Below are positions 13,267 through 23,712 of a DNA stretch of 64,000 bases, one piece after another (position 1 is the first letter of the stretch; each line of letters opens with the position of its first letter). The notes beneath the pieces were generated by a model. It was not told the origin of the DNA. It did no database searches and was given only the letters and a program-made list of their open reading frames with translations. Location: the NCBI GenBank assembly GCA_037126765.1, contig JBBCBC010000007.1, forward strand, positions 29,707,667-29,771,666, in the 5' to 3' direction. Position numbers and translations under genes: made by a program. This DNA comes from Stenogyne calaminthoides. Its lineage: Eukaryota; Streptophyta; Magnoliopsida; Lamiales; Lamiaceae.

Positions 13267-14113
13267 GGCATACACCAAGGTCACTCTTGAAAACTATCCG
13301 TTGGAGAGACAGCTTCGTGAGTTCCCTCTTGTGGTGTGTGAAACGGCTATATTTAGGGTTTGAAACTCCCTAACACTTTCTAGGCAATAGTCTTTCATGT
13401 AGCCGGTCTTCACTTTTTGCAGTCTGGAACTTTTGTACATCTTACATCTTTTTCAGAGACCTGCCACTGTCAGTGTCAGTATGGTACAGTGTTGTCTTCC
13501 TCTTTTTTGACTTTTGTCTCCAGTTAAAGGTAGACACCTTCAACGGCTCTTTTTGGTTACAAACTCTGAGTTTGATATAACCTTAACAACACTTCTGACT
13601 TAGTTCCTTTTGTCTGCATTTGAATGTCTTGGCAGATATCTAACTTTCTAAGGAATCGCGATCTTCTCAGTATTGCATCCTTCAAATAGATATATTCAGT
13701 GCCTCGGAACATTCAGGTTCATACTGAGCATTCAGTACCTTACTGAGTCTTCAGTAATTACTGTGCCTTCAGTATTCCTGATCTTTAGTTCCTCAGTTTT
13801 CAGTCTTTGTGTCTTCAGAGTCTTCTGAGTCTTCAGGGTCTTCTGAGTCTTCAGGGTCTTCTGAATCTTTGTAGTTTATACTGACTGATGTACTGAGTCT
13901 TCTCGCTGAGTCTTCAGTTACTCAGTATCCTACTGAGTCTTCAGTAACTATCCTGAACTATATCTGCTGACTATACATTCTGCAGATAACATCCTGAATA
14001 TTCTAAAAACTGAATCCTGGCTCAACTATCAAGATCATTCTGAACATGTCATACTCAGGGGTTTTGGGATCTAATCAAAATCATAAATCTTTATTAAAAT
14101 TCATCTCCCAACA

Positions 14114-14600
14114 GGATTATATAGGATTGTAAAAAAATTGATTGATTTATATTATTATATTATTATTGTAATGATTGAATGATAGAGTATTGTATTGGAA
14201 ATTGTGTAAAAATGATAATACTATTACCAATGGGAATATATACTTATATACACAAATAACACAATAGATTAATGAAATATAATTTACAAATATCTAATTC
14301 GAAGTAAATTGACAATTAAATTTCGATGTTTTCTCATCAGAAAATTAATTTACAAATATCTAATTCAAATATAAAGCATAATCCAGAAGAAGAAGGCTCT
14401 GGAATTTTTCCTTTCCAACACTCAAATAAAAATGTTTCAAAAACATTAAAATAAATTAAAAATGATCCAATTTTATTATAGCCTTGGAACAACTAAGTGC
14501 AAGAAAAATTGAGAGCATCTTAACAGCAAATATATAAATATATGCTAGTCACATGAAATTAGAATCAATTTCCTGAATTCTTGGTGAAAATTGAATCGTA
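14114..14600. other. AT-rich spacer
   Basis: No gene seen. It contains a 22-bp direct repeat (AATTTACAAATATCTAATTC at about 14281 and 14346) and otherwise simple AT-rich sequence. Confidence 0.5.
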
Positions 14601-14798
14601 CTCCCTCCATCCCAAGATGATTACAACACTAAAAATGGCACGCAAACCAAATAAAGTGAGTTTTAGTGGATTTGAGTGGAATAAAATAAGGGTGTTGTGA
14701 CTATATTCATATTATGTATATTTTTATTTTGGGAGTGTTGCAGTAATATTAAGACATTAAAAAAAATAAGTGTTACAGTAATCACGGAACGGAGGGAG
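14601..14798. mobile_element. Stowaway-like MITE
   Basis: 198 bp with terminal inverted repeats starting CTCCCTCCATCCC and ending GGAACGGAGGGAG, flanked on both sides by TA (14599-14600 and 14799-14800). This end motif and TA duplication are typical of Tc1/mariner-derived Stowaway MITEs. No coding capacity. Confidence 0.85.
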
Positions 14799-15139
14799 TA
14801 ATTTTTACGGGGTATTCTATCTTGAAGGAGAAAGGTGAGAATTGAAGGCGAAATGTGAGAATAAAGAGGAGAATCAGTGCACGATGAAAAGGAGGGGGGG
14901 GGTTAAGTAAGATTTGACTAGGTGGGCTTCGCTTTTTTTTAATCTGCTACAAGTGGTGGGTTTTACTTTTATTAATTAATTAGTTTTATTTATTTAAAAG
15001 GGGGAATAGGTGCATAAGTAGGATTTAGATTAGGTTTTAAATTGGTTTTTGAAATCATGGATGTAGTATTGTATTAAATGGGTATGTGGAATTGTAAAGT
15101 CCAAAGTCCATTCGGAATAGTCTCAAAATAAACATACCC
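14799..15139. other. Spacer between MITE and SINE
   Basis: Purine-rich then AT-rich DNA with a GGGGGG run at 14893 and no coding signal. Confidence 0.4.
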
Positions 15140-15405
15140 TTACATTTTTAAGTTCTTTTTACCACCAGGGCGCATGACACATATTTTCGTCTCGCTATCG
15201 ACCGGAATCGTAACTACACCGCAAGGGCAATACCAGCACCACAAGACGGGAACCACCACTCCACCTCAAAGGGGACCACCACAAGAGGAAATAAATTTCC
15301 TCTCAGTGTCTCGAACCCAAGACCTCGGGGTCTTAGGTAAGGGAGCTCTAACCACTTGAATTATTCACATTTGACTCAACTAATCTATTTTAATTAAAGA
15401 GAAAA
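15140..15405 (-). mobile_element. tRNA-derived SINE
   Basis: On the minus strand the head resembles a tRNA gene: an A-box-like TCAAGTGGTTAGAGC (about 15359-15345) and a B-box GGGTTCGAGAC (about 15319-15309) spaced as in pol III promoters. A tRNA-unrelated body rich in GGTGGT follows, with a weak A-rich tail. Related copies occur at 43136-43403 and 45095-45376, and a stub at 41180-41240. No clear target duplication, so the ends are approximate. Not a tRNA gene: the cloverleaf is incomplete. Confidence 0.65.
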
Positions 15406-15453
15406 TTACTAGAAGGTTCCAAAATCAAACAAATATTGCTAAGATATTCAAAC

Positions 15454-15882
15454 CACTGTTTTCAAAACCGGGTTGAACCGGGAACCGGCCGGTAACCCGA
15501 TTAAAAAACACTATATAACCGGATTTCAGGTTGAACCGGTCAAAACCCGGTTCAACCGGAAATAACCAGTTTTTTTCTTTTTTCTTTTTTAAATTAAATT
15601 ATTAATTTATATTAAATATTTAAAATTTTAAATTTATATTCCTCTCACATTTTTCTCCAACACTTTCGATGTGGGATAAATGTATGAGGTGGGACAAAAT
15701 TTATAAAATATGATTTGAAAAGTTATAAAATATATATTTAAATTTTTGTAGGTGTATACTTATTTTATTTTTTTAACTAAACATAGAAAACGGTTGAACC
15801 GCCGGTTGAACCGGTCCGACCGGTTGAACCACTGACCGGTGGTCTGTCCGGTTCGATCACCGATTCGATTATGAAAACATTG
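15454..15882. mobile_element. hAT-like non-autonomous element
   Basis: 429 bp. Ends CACTGTTTTCA and TGAAAACATTG are inverted repeats starting with CA, and the element is flanked by a perfect 8-bp target duplication ATTCAAAC (15446-15453 and 15883-15890). Eight-base duplications and CA ends point to the hAT superfamily. Sub-terminal regions are packed with GGTTGAACCGG-type motifs. No ORF. Its ends and subtermini match the larger element at 47921-48991. Confidence 0.85.
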
Positions 15883-15904
15883 ATTCAAACAACTTTTTAC
15901 AATT

Positions 15905-16250
15905 ACTGGTAGGTGCAAAAATGTGATAAAATACCCCATACACCCTCACCTAATACAACAGATCAGTTTCCCTACCCAAACCCCACAAGCCCGTATTCCT
16001 CACCCAAGCCCCACAAACTCGCATTCCCCACCCAAGCCCCAACACACTCTCTCTCTCTCTCTCCGCAAAATACCAACAATCAAACACACAAATCACCAGA
16101 TTCACTACTACCTTTCACTAGGGCTCATTACCGGATCCACAATCGAGTTGTCGAGATACGGAAATTGATAGACGCGTTGCACTTCGCCACTGCTAAAAAG
16201 GTGAAGCCAGGTGAATCACCGCCACCGCGCGACTCAAATTTATTCTCGGT
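15905..16250 (+). other. Unrecognised 5'-leader-like segment with (CT)n
   Basis: C-rich, G-poor sequence with a CT microsatellite (about 16044-16063), resembling a plant 5' leader. An open frame continues through it, but the encoded peptide is Pro/Ser/Thr-rich at first and then reads RVVEIRKLIDALHFATAKK. I do not recognise it. It could be the first exon of a lost gene cut off by the following MITE. Confidence 0.3.
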
Positions 16251-16255
16251 GGTGG

Positions 16256-16425
16256 AACCGAAATTTTTTCGGTATACCGAAATTTTCTATATTTTCATAC
16301 CGTTATCGTACCAAAATTTTCAGTACGGTACCATACCGTACCAAAAAATTCTGTATACCGAAAATTTCGATAAAATTGATATTTTTCGGTACGGTAAGGG
16401 CCGGTATTTTCGGTAATTCCTCCCC
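16256..16425. mobile_element. Small CCGAAA-type MITE
   Basis: About 170 bp made of inverted copies of ACCGAAAATTT and TTCGGTA with near-palindromic ends (AACCGAAATTTT at the left, ATTTTCGGTAATT at the right). No clear target duplication, so superfamily is uncertain. It ends just upstream of dioxygenase copy A. Confidence 0.45.
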
Positions 16426-16508
16426 CTAGGTGTGAGACAATAACCTGCAGTGATAGTCAAAGCAAGGTGAATTAATAGTCGTGGGTGGAAACTAGAAAGA
16501 AAGAAAGA

Positions 16509-19500
16509 ATGGCGAAATCAGGGTCAGGGGTTCCAGAATCTGCGAAAATCTCACAACTGAATTGCATTGATCTTTCAAGTGGCGATATTCACTCGTCTGT
16601 CTCTCTCATTAAACAGGCACTTTCTTTACTCTTCTCCTCATAACCTCTCTTGTTTTGTAGCATCTAGTTTACAATTAATAACTATTAAGTCGAATTTGAA
16701 ATCGGACCAGGTTTTGGCATAGGTTTTACTTACGTCGATATTTTATATTTAGTTAATTGATTGATGTAGCACACAATTGGCTTGGATGAAAATTTCACTA
16801 AAGATGTTTGATGGCATTCATGATTCTTCACATTTTTTTGGTTTGATGGCAAGTGCAAACTGCTTAAACCTGTGTTTGCCTTTGAATCTTGAATGGAGGT
16901 TTTTTTCATACCAGTTACCTTCTAAATCCTGAACAGGCTTGCTTAGATTCTGGCTTCTTCTATGTAATCAACCATGGAATTGATGAGAAATTCATGGATG
17001 AGGTTTTCTCTCAAAGTAAAAGATTTTTCAATCTGCCCCTGGAGGAAAAGATGAAGCTTTTAAAGAATGAAAAATCTCGAGGCTATACTCCACTTTTTGA
17101 TGAAAAGTCGGATCCTGATAATCAGAAAATTGGTTTGTGCTTTCATTGTTTTTTTATCTTGACCACATGATGCATCTGAAAGAATTTCAAGATGATTTTG
17201 TATTGGCATGTTTCAGGGGACTATAAGGAGGGCTATTACATTGGTATTGAAGTTCCTGAAGATCATTCTGATGCACAGAAACCATTCTACGGGCCAAACA
17301 TGTGGCCTTCTGCAGGTAACTTCTTCAAAGATCTCATCTTACGAAGAACAGCTAGGTTTAATCATAATTTGTTGCATGTTCAAAGTACATCAGGCCTCAG
17401 TTAAAGAATATGTAAGGTCTGTTGCATGTTGTTTTTTCAATTCCTTGAAACTTAAGGGCATTGAATGAAATAAATTATAGAAGAATATGTATCTGCCATT
17501 TGGTTCTCAATTAAAGAATTTAGTGTACCAGTACCAAGGTTGGTAATGGGATACATATTTCTCAGGGCTTATTTTTAATATAGACGAAGGTTATTAAAAA
17601 AAGAGAAATGTCATAGCCATAAAAATCTCAATCAATCATGCCTTAATTATGATCTGCAACTTAATCAAATGGCACAAAAGCTCAAGAAAGTAGAAACCGA
17701 TTGGTATCGTCATAGGAAACGAGAAGTGCCTTTCCAAAGGTCTTTGTGTGGCGGAATACATATTGTGCTCAGTTATCTATGCTTTAAAATGGACAAAGTT
17801 TAGCTTACCCAAGTTGATTATTCAATTTATTATATTTTTTGGACTGCAAGATATTTTGCCTGGATGGAAGGAAACAATGGAGAAATATCACGAGAAGGCA
17901 CTGTAAGTTTTATCTAATCATTTATGTCATAGCCATTCTCAATGCTGCCAATTTTTCCTCAAAATTACTAAATAGTAGAAGTACTTGCCTACTTGGGTTG
18001 CATTTGCAAAAAGTTAAAAAGTGTTTGTTTGAAAATGTTTGATTGAAGTAAAACATCTGGGCATGATTACTGAGAAGCAGAATCAGGTAGCAGCATCCCC
18101 TTCCCTACTTTTAGATTTTGATTCTTGGTGATTGAAGCATTCAATTTGCAAATACTAGAATTTGCTTTTGAGAAGTGGAAAAGGTGATTTTGATCACTTA
18201 AATCTCTTGAAAACACCCCTTATAGAAAGAAGTCAAGTTAGCACTCGTAGATGAAAAATAGAATGAGAACTTGTTTATATAAAAGTGATTTGAAGAAGAT
18301 GATGATGATACATTGAACGAGGAAACTGGAAATGATTGACTTGATGATGATAAAGACACAATTGAGCTTGATGTTTTGATAAGTGTTGAAACTGTTGTTA
18401 TTTAGCATTCACGAGCTAAAGGAACCTTTCTGCTCGGGATTTGGAACCTTAATGAACTTTTGTGTGTGTGTTTTGTTTGATCTGTGTGTTTACTAGGCGT
18501 CAGTAATATCTTATTAACAAAATTTATAAGAATTGTTGTTTGCTTCTCTAATTTTTGCTTTCGCAGTGAAGTAGGAAGGGCTGTTTCACGGGTTGATAGC
18601 CCTTGCTCTAAGACTAGATTTCAACTTTTTTGATGAACCTGAAAGTGATCAACCTGGAATGCTTGGAGAACCTATTGCAATCTTGCGACTGCTTCATTAT
18701 CAAGGTAAGGATTATCAAGATTCAACCAAAGCAGTTAGTATTTGATATCGTTGGAGTTTAAAAGTGCTTTTTATATCTAGCTTCTGACCCCGCTAAGGAT
18801 ATTATTGGAGCTGGTGCACATTCTGATTATGGTTTTATTACCCTTCTGGCAACAGATAATATATATGGCCTTCAGGTATACCTACATGATTCCTTTAATG
18901 TGTTATGTGTTCACCATTTTCCAAAGTTAGATCTGAAACTTATCAATATTTGCAGATATGTAAAGACAAAGATGCTAAGCCTCAGATCTGGGAATATATA
19001 CCGCCATTAAAAGGGTGGGTGCGGCTTTATTATCCTTGTATTTTCTCAGAATCCTACGCTTCTTGCCTGAATCTGATGTATTCTCATCCCCGAATTATGG
19101 GTTTGAGAACATATAAGCTTAGGTTTGCATGAAACTCATGCACATGTTCACCCAATTATTGGTGTAAAGATGTTTTCCTATAAACGTAGAAAGTTTTATA
19201 TTCAAGAATTAGTCAAACAACTCTGGTAGACAACAAATTGCAACACTAGAAAATCTACTTTTTACTTCAATTATTGCGTATGAATTATGATTAAGTTGTA
19301 TGCATGCATATAAAACCTTTGGCATCATAAGTTATTCCAGATGAATGAAGCACAGACACCTTCTTACTAAGTTGAAAATATATCAGGGCATTTATAGTCA
19401 ATCTCGGTGACATGCTAGAGCGTCTGAGCAACTGTTTTTTCAGGTACTTTACATATACACATAAAAAGTTAAGTGGTTATCAAGATGAAGGCAGTTCTTG

Positions 19501-20396
19501 GCATCATGAATTTATACCTCATTTTATCTTGTATAAAATTTTGCACCAGCTGTGACGTTTTTTCCCAGAGAAAATTCCATTTAGTTTTATGATTGATCGT
19601 GTGTATGTGAACGCTTTCTGATCTCATTACAGATCTACGCTGCACCGAGTCTTGAACAATGGACAAGAAAGATATTCTGTAAGCTTTTAAAAGCTTTTCA
19701 AGTCCTAATCTATTGTTATCGTTATGTTGAATTTAGCAATACATTATTCAAGTGGCAAGCAATAATTTGTGTAAGCATGCAGATGGTGGGAAGAAAATAT
19801 ACATGCTGCCTGCATAAATAATAGTCACAACCCTCTAATGTGGCCAAGATTGATTATGAGTATAAAAATGAATAGTTGCTATACCCTACTATCTGCTTGT
19901 TTCGGAGGCAATGTTTTTCTTCTTCTTCTTTTTCTTTCCGTTCTTAGCTACAATATAGGGGTTGAGATCCAGCGGTGGAGTGTTTTTTTTTTTTCCTGGA
20001 AGGGATAAAAGAGATTATTAATCATACAATTTTTATGACTATTTTCTACATCATTCATTATTGGTCTGTGTATCATCCGAAGGGAAACATGGCAAGGGTG
20101 AATAACGACTGTTGTTGATACATTTGCAGATAGCGTATTTTGTTAAGCCTAATCATGACTATGTAGTTGAATGCTTACTGGCATATCAATCAGACAAGAA
20201 TCCTCCAAAGTGAGTATATATATTCTTTCAAAAGTTGCAAAATGAAATGTGGGTGAGGATATATTGGACTTTTCAAATAATGGTGTCTAATCCTTTCAGA
20301 TTCTTATTAATACCCAGGTTCCCTCCAATCAAATACCAAGATTACCTTCTTCAGAGGTACAAGGATACTCAAGTGGATCTCAATTCCTACAAATGA
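16509..20396 (+). pseudogene. 2-oxoglutarate/Fe(II) dioxygenase, copy A, frameshifted
   Basis: Eleven exons: 16509-16616, 16937-17132, 17217-17315, 17851-17902, 18567-18704, 18781-18875, 18956-19014, 19387-19443, 19633-19678, 20130-20209, 20318-20396. Every junction fits copy B in phase, and intron 1 uses a GC donor. Exon 5 is 138 bp against 134 in B. Three of the four extra bases add one Leu codon; the fourth is an extra G at 18590-18592 (CACGGGTTG against CACGGTTG) that shifts the frame and leads to TGA at 18631, after 173 codons. The truncated product would lack the whole iron site. Downstream exons still encode HSD, STLHRV and RYS, so inactivation is recent or the G is a sequence error. 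Exon 10 has FVKPN where B has FLEPN. Confidence 0.88.
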
Positions 20397-20399
20397 TTG

Positions 20400-20405
20400 A
20401 ATAAA
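20400..20405 (+). terminator. Possible polyadenylation signal, copy A
   Basis: AATAAA four bases after the TGA stop. The same motif is kept in copy B. It is unusually close to the stop, so its use is uncertain. Confidence 0.3.
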
Positions 20406-20528
20406 GCTTCTGATGTTGAAGGCAGGTTCAAGCAGAGGAATTTCAGTGTGTAAATAGGCTTTTAACATATACTTTAACTTGTATTTCCTTATGATTGTGA
20501 ATATTCTCCAGGCTAAGTCTTATATGCA

Positions 20529-20703
20529 CCAGGTGAACCGTGCATTCCGTAGTGTATTTTAGAAGCATACATCTTGTTGTACTGAAACAGGCAGCTTGTT
20601 TATACTGAACGTGTAACTTGTTTCACGAACACATGTTGCACGTCTCAGTGTAAACAAGTTGTATGTTTCTAAAATACATTATGGGGTACACGATGCACCT
20701 GGA
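20529..20703. mobile_element. Hairpin MITE in the 3' flank of copy A
   Basis: About 175 bp that folds on itself: CCAGGTG...GTGTATTTTAGAAGCATAC pairs with GTATGTTTCTAAAATACA...CACCTGG, with an inner stem from CTTGTTTA and TAAACAAG. Also present in copy B, so it predates the duplication. No clear target duplication. Confidence 0.65.
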
Positions 20704-21382
20704 CAGGAGGCTCACTCTATTTTCCTTGATATTCTATGTGGTGTGGAAGTATGATGTGGGAGTGCAAGACATTCTGGGTTAAGTTACATTTCTTGATAGA
20801 GATGGATGAATAAGAAAACAATGTTCATGGCATAATTCTGCGGTTTTAGGGATTCCTGCTAAATGTATTTTTTGTTGCACTAAGAGAATTTAATCCATCT
20901 ACAGAAATCTGAAGACTGAGCTAGTACAACTGTTCGATTGAAGTATATTTTGTTAATGAAAGGAAGAGTAGGTTTTATGTGCCCTAGGTAACTTATCCAG
21001 ATAATGCTTGTTTTTAAATACGATAATTGTGGTTAAAGTCTCAAAAGGAAATTTATAGCTAAACGATTTAATCTATAGATATATATAAATAGAAGTAGAA
21101 AGTGAGTTATTAGTTTTTATATGAGCAGGAGAAGCTACACTTTGTGGGGGAAAATAGTGAGGCTTACATGCTAGCAATGAGAGTGGTTATTAATTTTGTA
21201 AAGTTAGCCAATATGATTTACTTCATTTCTGTTTTTGTCTTTTATTTTTCACCTATAAATTTAATATTTAATTATTTGTCATTTCAATTTTTTAAAGCAC
21301 TTCACTTATCAAATTAGTAATCTTATCTTTAATTTGATATACATATTATATGTATAAAGATAAAATTCATATTAGAATTACG
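20704..21382. other. 3' flank of copy A, AT-rich
   Basis: Homologous to the copy B flank until about 20949, then unique AT-rich DNA. No gene seen. Confidence 0.5.
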
Positions 21383-22563
21383 ATTAATTCTAAATAAATC
21401 AAGGATGCAGAACGCGGGCTAGGCGGCCGCTGCCCGCCCCGATTTTGCTGAAATCGGTCACCGCGCAAGACGCCGCATAGGCGGCACTAGACGCCGTCTA
21501 GGCGGCCAAGTCGGCTCCCCGCCTAGGCGTTTTTTCTTTAAAAAAATAATAATTATTCATTCACTCGTCGCGAAACAGAGAAGAGAAGGGAGAAGATAAA
21601 AAAAAAATTCCAAACCCTAAACCCACCTCCATCGCACCATGCCCGCCGCCGCATCCGTCCGTCTCGTGCCGCGCCCGCCGCTGCGTCCGTCTCGCGGATC
21701 GCAATTCCCTGGCGCCCGTCACCGCGCCCCCAAGCCGCCGTCCGGAAGACGCGCTCGCCGCCTGCCTCCAAGTCACCCGCAGCCGCCGTATTTGTTATAG
21801 AGTTATAGGAGTTGTATTGATTTCAAATTTCAGAAATGATTTTTGGGGATAATTAAAAGTGGGCGGATTTGAAGGAAGGTGAAAGGTGGGCGGATTTTAA
21901 GGAAGGGGAAGTTGAGCGATTTGGGGGATGATTGAAGGTTGCTATTTTAGCATATAGACGGATGATTGAACCGTTTTTTAATATAATTTGACTTAATTTT
22001 CTGGAAATTAATTTAAATAAAAAAAATTCTAGGCGGCCTAGGCGCTAGGCGGTTGTAAAACGCCCGACTACTGATTTTCGACTTCTGCACCCTTGAAATA
22101 AATACACTATATTTATGTCAAGTACCAATTTAATCATAACCTTCAAGATTATAGTAAAAAAGTTCAACTTTTGATCTTGTTGCAAATTAATACATGTCTT
22201 TTTTCTCCGAACGGTGACGGATGTTGTGGCTCGATAGACTTGCAATGTAGGATTACACGGTTTAATTTATTTTTTTATTTTTTTTGCTACATTATTTTGA
22301 TAGAAAATCCAATAACGGGGGTGAGTTTTCTTGAGTTTTTGCCACAATATCGTAAATAAAACAGAATAACGTATCAAAATAAAAAATAAATTGTGTAATT
22401 CTACATGACAAGTCCAACAAGCCATGTCATTTATCACTGATCGGAGAAAAAAATATGTATCGATTTGCTACAACATTAAAGGTTGAGCTTTTTAACTATA
22501 ATTTTGAAAGTCGTGATTAAATTAATACTCGACACAAAGATCGTGTATTTATTTAGAATAACC
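21383..22563. mobile_element. Long-TIR foldback element, split by a hAT-like insertion
   Basis: About 120 bp at 22096-22217 is an inverted match (roughly 80% by eye) of 22437-22556. Outside, TTCTAAATAAATACAC at the left is divided by the insertion at 21400-22095, while its partner (GTGTATTTATTTAGAATAA) at the right is whole. Removing the insertion leaves an element of about 485 bp with long terminal inverted repeats, Mutator- or foldback-like. No ORF. Confidence 0.7.
21400..22095. mobile_element. hAT-like element with GC-rich leader-like cargo
   Basis: 696 bp flanked by a perfect 8-bp duplication AAATAAAT (21392-21399 and 22096-22103). Ends CAAGGATGCAGAA and TTCTGCACCCTTG are inverted repeats. 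Sub-terminal regions carry repeated CTAGGCGGCC motifs. The middle (about 21560-21800) is sharply GC-rich and reads like a gene start: an AAACCCTAAACCC leader, then ATG at 21639 in a good plant context and an open frame of 53 codons to TAG at 21798-21800. That frame is Arg/Pro-rich and unrecognised. A captured host fragment is likely; a real gene is not supported. Confidence 0.8.
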
Positions 22564-22660
22564 CTTAAAATTATATACTTAATTAGATACTTGTGTGAAA
22601 CACTCGCATATGCATTATCTTAGAAGATTCAAATATTAATTAAACATGAACAATGAAAAT

Positions 22661-22665
22661 GTTAA
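22661..22665 (+). repeat. Target-site duplication of element 2, left
   Basis: GTTAA, repeated exactly at 36178-36182. Five bases is the copia integrase duplication size. Confidence 0.95.
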
Positions 22666-23406
22666 TGTTGGGAGATGAATTTAATAAAAGGTAAAGATTT
22701 TGATTAGATCTCAAAACCCCTGAGTATGACATGTTCAGAATAATCTAAGGTAGATTAGAAAACTGGTTTCAGTATAGATTAGTTCAAGAAATATCTGCAA
22801 AGTGTATAGTCAGCAGATATCTCTGAGTAAATAGGGTAGATACACTGAGAGGGAACTCAGTGAGTAAACGAATATACTTGAAGATTCAGAAGACTTCAGA
22901 TGAACCTGAGTTCGTATCAAACTGAAGACTCAAATTAAACTGAAGACTCAGATCAACCTGAAGACTTGAAGACCTAAAAATTATCTACCTGAGGACAAAT
23001 AGACTGAGAAAGTCTTATACATTTATGAGAAATAAATGTTGTCCAAATACTTGATTGCAGACAAAAGGAACTAAAACTAAGTGTCTTTTAAGGTTGTCTC
23101 ATTCAGAGAGATTGGCCTAAAAGAGCCATTTTGTTTGTCTCTATTCACTGAAGTTAAGAACCAATCAGAGAGAGACAACACTCTACTTTACTGACACAGA
23201 AAGCGACATAGCACTGAGGATGTCAGATGTACTGAGTTCCAGACTGCAAAAACTCGGTGATTGGCTGCATTGGTTACTTGTTACCCAAACCATACAAGGG
23301 CTTGTTCAAACCCTAATATAACCGTTTATCACTAACCAAATAAGGAAACCCTTGATGTTATCTCTTCCAACTGAGAGTTTTTCAAGAATGACCTTGGAGA
23401 GTTGCA

Positions 23407-23414
23407 TATAAATA
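23407..23414 (+). promoter_or_regulatory. TATA-type box of element 2 5' LTR
   Basis: TATAAATA followed by CCAGTGACC, conserved in the partner LTR at 35106-35113, in element 3 and in inverted form in element 1. Confidence 0.65.
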
Positions 23415-23712
23415 CCAGTGACCTTCTCCATTACAAGGTTACGGGAAATCAAGCAACTCCAGAGCTCATTCGTATTCTTGTATTTGAAGCACTCGAAAAA
23501 CCTAAGATTTCCCAAGTGTTTCACCTTGAAGAGAGCTCATCTACTAAGCCTAGAATCTGTTATAATATCCAAAGCTTAGTAAGAGATATCCTTGCCTTTG
23601 AATCTATTCTTATTGTAAAAGGATATCTCACCTTAGTTGGAAACCAACCAAACCCAAACCCTATTGTTTAGGAAGTTTGAGTGTGTGATAGTTGGAGAGT
23701 GAGAGTTGTAAA

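Larger units (their letters stand above)
1..14113 (-). mobile_element. Sirevirus-like Ty1/copia element 1 (left end outside window)
   Basis: Minus-strand LTR retrotransposon. Read from the right it holds a 5' LTR (14113-12152), a tRNA-iMet primer-binding site, gag, pol in the copia order protease-integrase-RT-RNase H, a third ORF, a polypurine tract and a 3' LTR (1565-1, missing about 390 bp beyond the window edge). The interior of about 10.6 kb and LTR of 1,962 bp are large for copia and fit Sireviruses. The TG...CA end at 14113 is intact; the matching target duplication lies outside the window. All reading frames are broken by many small indels, mostly at CTG/CAG sites. Family assignment rests on gene order, a third ORF after pol and size; no tree was built. 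Confidence 0.93.
12152..14113 (-). repeat. 5' LTR of element 1
   Basis: 1,962 bp. On the minus strand it starts TGTTGGGAGATG at 14113 and ends GGACCAACA at 12152. A TATA-type box lies at 13259-13266, tandem mini-hairpins at about 12730-12955 and a G-box palindrome near the inner end. The 13400-14100 part keeps all its CAG/CTG-rich GACTCAG motifs, unlike the partner LTR. Confidence 0.95.
16434..20949 (+). repeat. Segmental duplication, copy A
   Basis: Aligns with 49769-55394 over the whole dioxygenase gene, its short 5' leader (from GAGACAATAACCTGCAG) and about 550 bp of 3' flank. Homology stops abruptly at both ends. Copy B carries extra insertions in intron 1 (280 bp), intron 4 (about 390 bp, or a deletion in A) and the 3' flank (360 bp). 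Confidence 0.9.

Noticed and set aside
1..14113. Ancient real pseudogenisation as the sole cause of damage in element 1
   Set aside because: Not excluded, but the concentration of changes at CTG/CAG with near identity between them does not fit random decay.
15309..15364. A tRNA gene on the minus strand
   Set aside because: Box A and box B are present, but acceptor and anticodon stems do not form and the same unit is repeated with a longer shared body, so a SINE fits better.
15913..16416. A 167-codon ORF upstream of dioxygenase copy A
   Set aside because: It runs through a CT microsatellite and a MITE; composition is low-complexity and the C-terminal half is transposon sequence.
16889..17170. 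A separate short gene starting MNGGFFHTSYLL (and its twin at 50602)
   Set aside because: This is intron 1 read into exon 2 of the dioxygenase; the reading crosses the acceptor CTGAACAG.
21553..21776. Minus-strand Arg/Gly-rich ORFs
   Set aside because: These are antisense to the GC island of the hAT-like element, where any frame is open because stops are rare in GC-rich DNA.
23402..23671. An 89-codon ORF in the element 2 LTR, repeated at 35101
   Set aside because: Present in both LTRs but not kept open in elements 1 and 3; it lies in the expected leader RNA and is probably chance.
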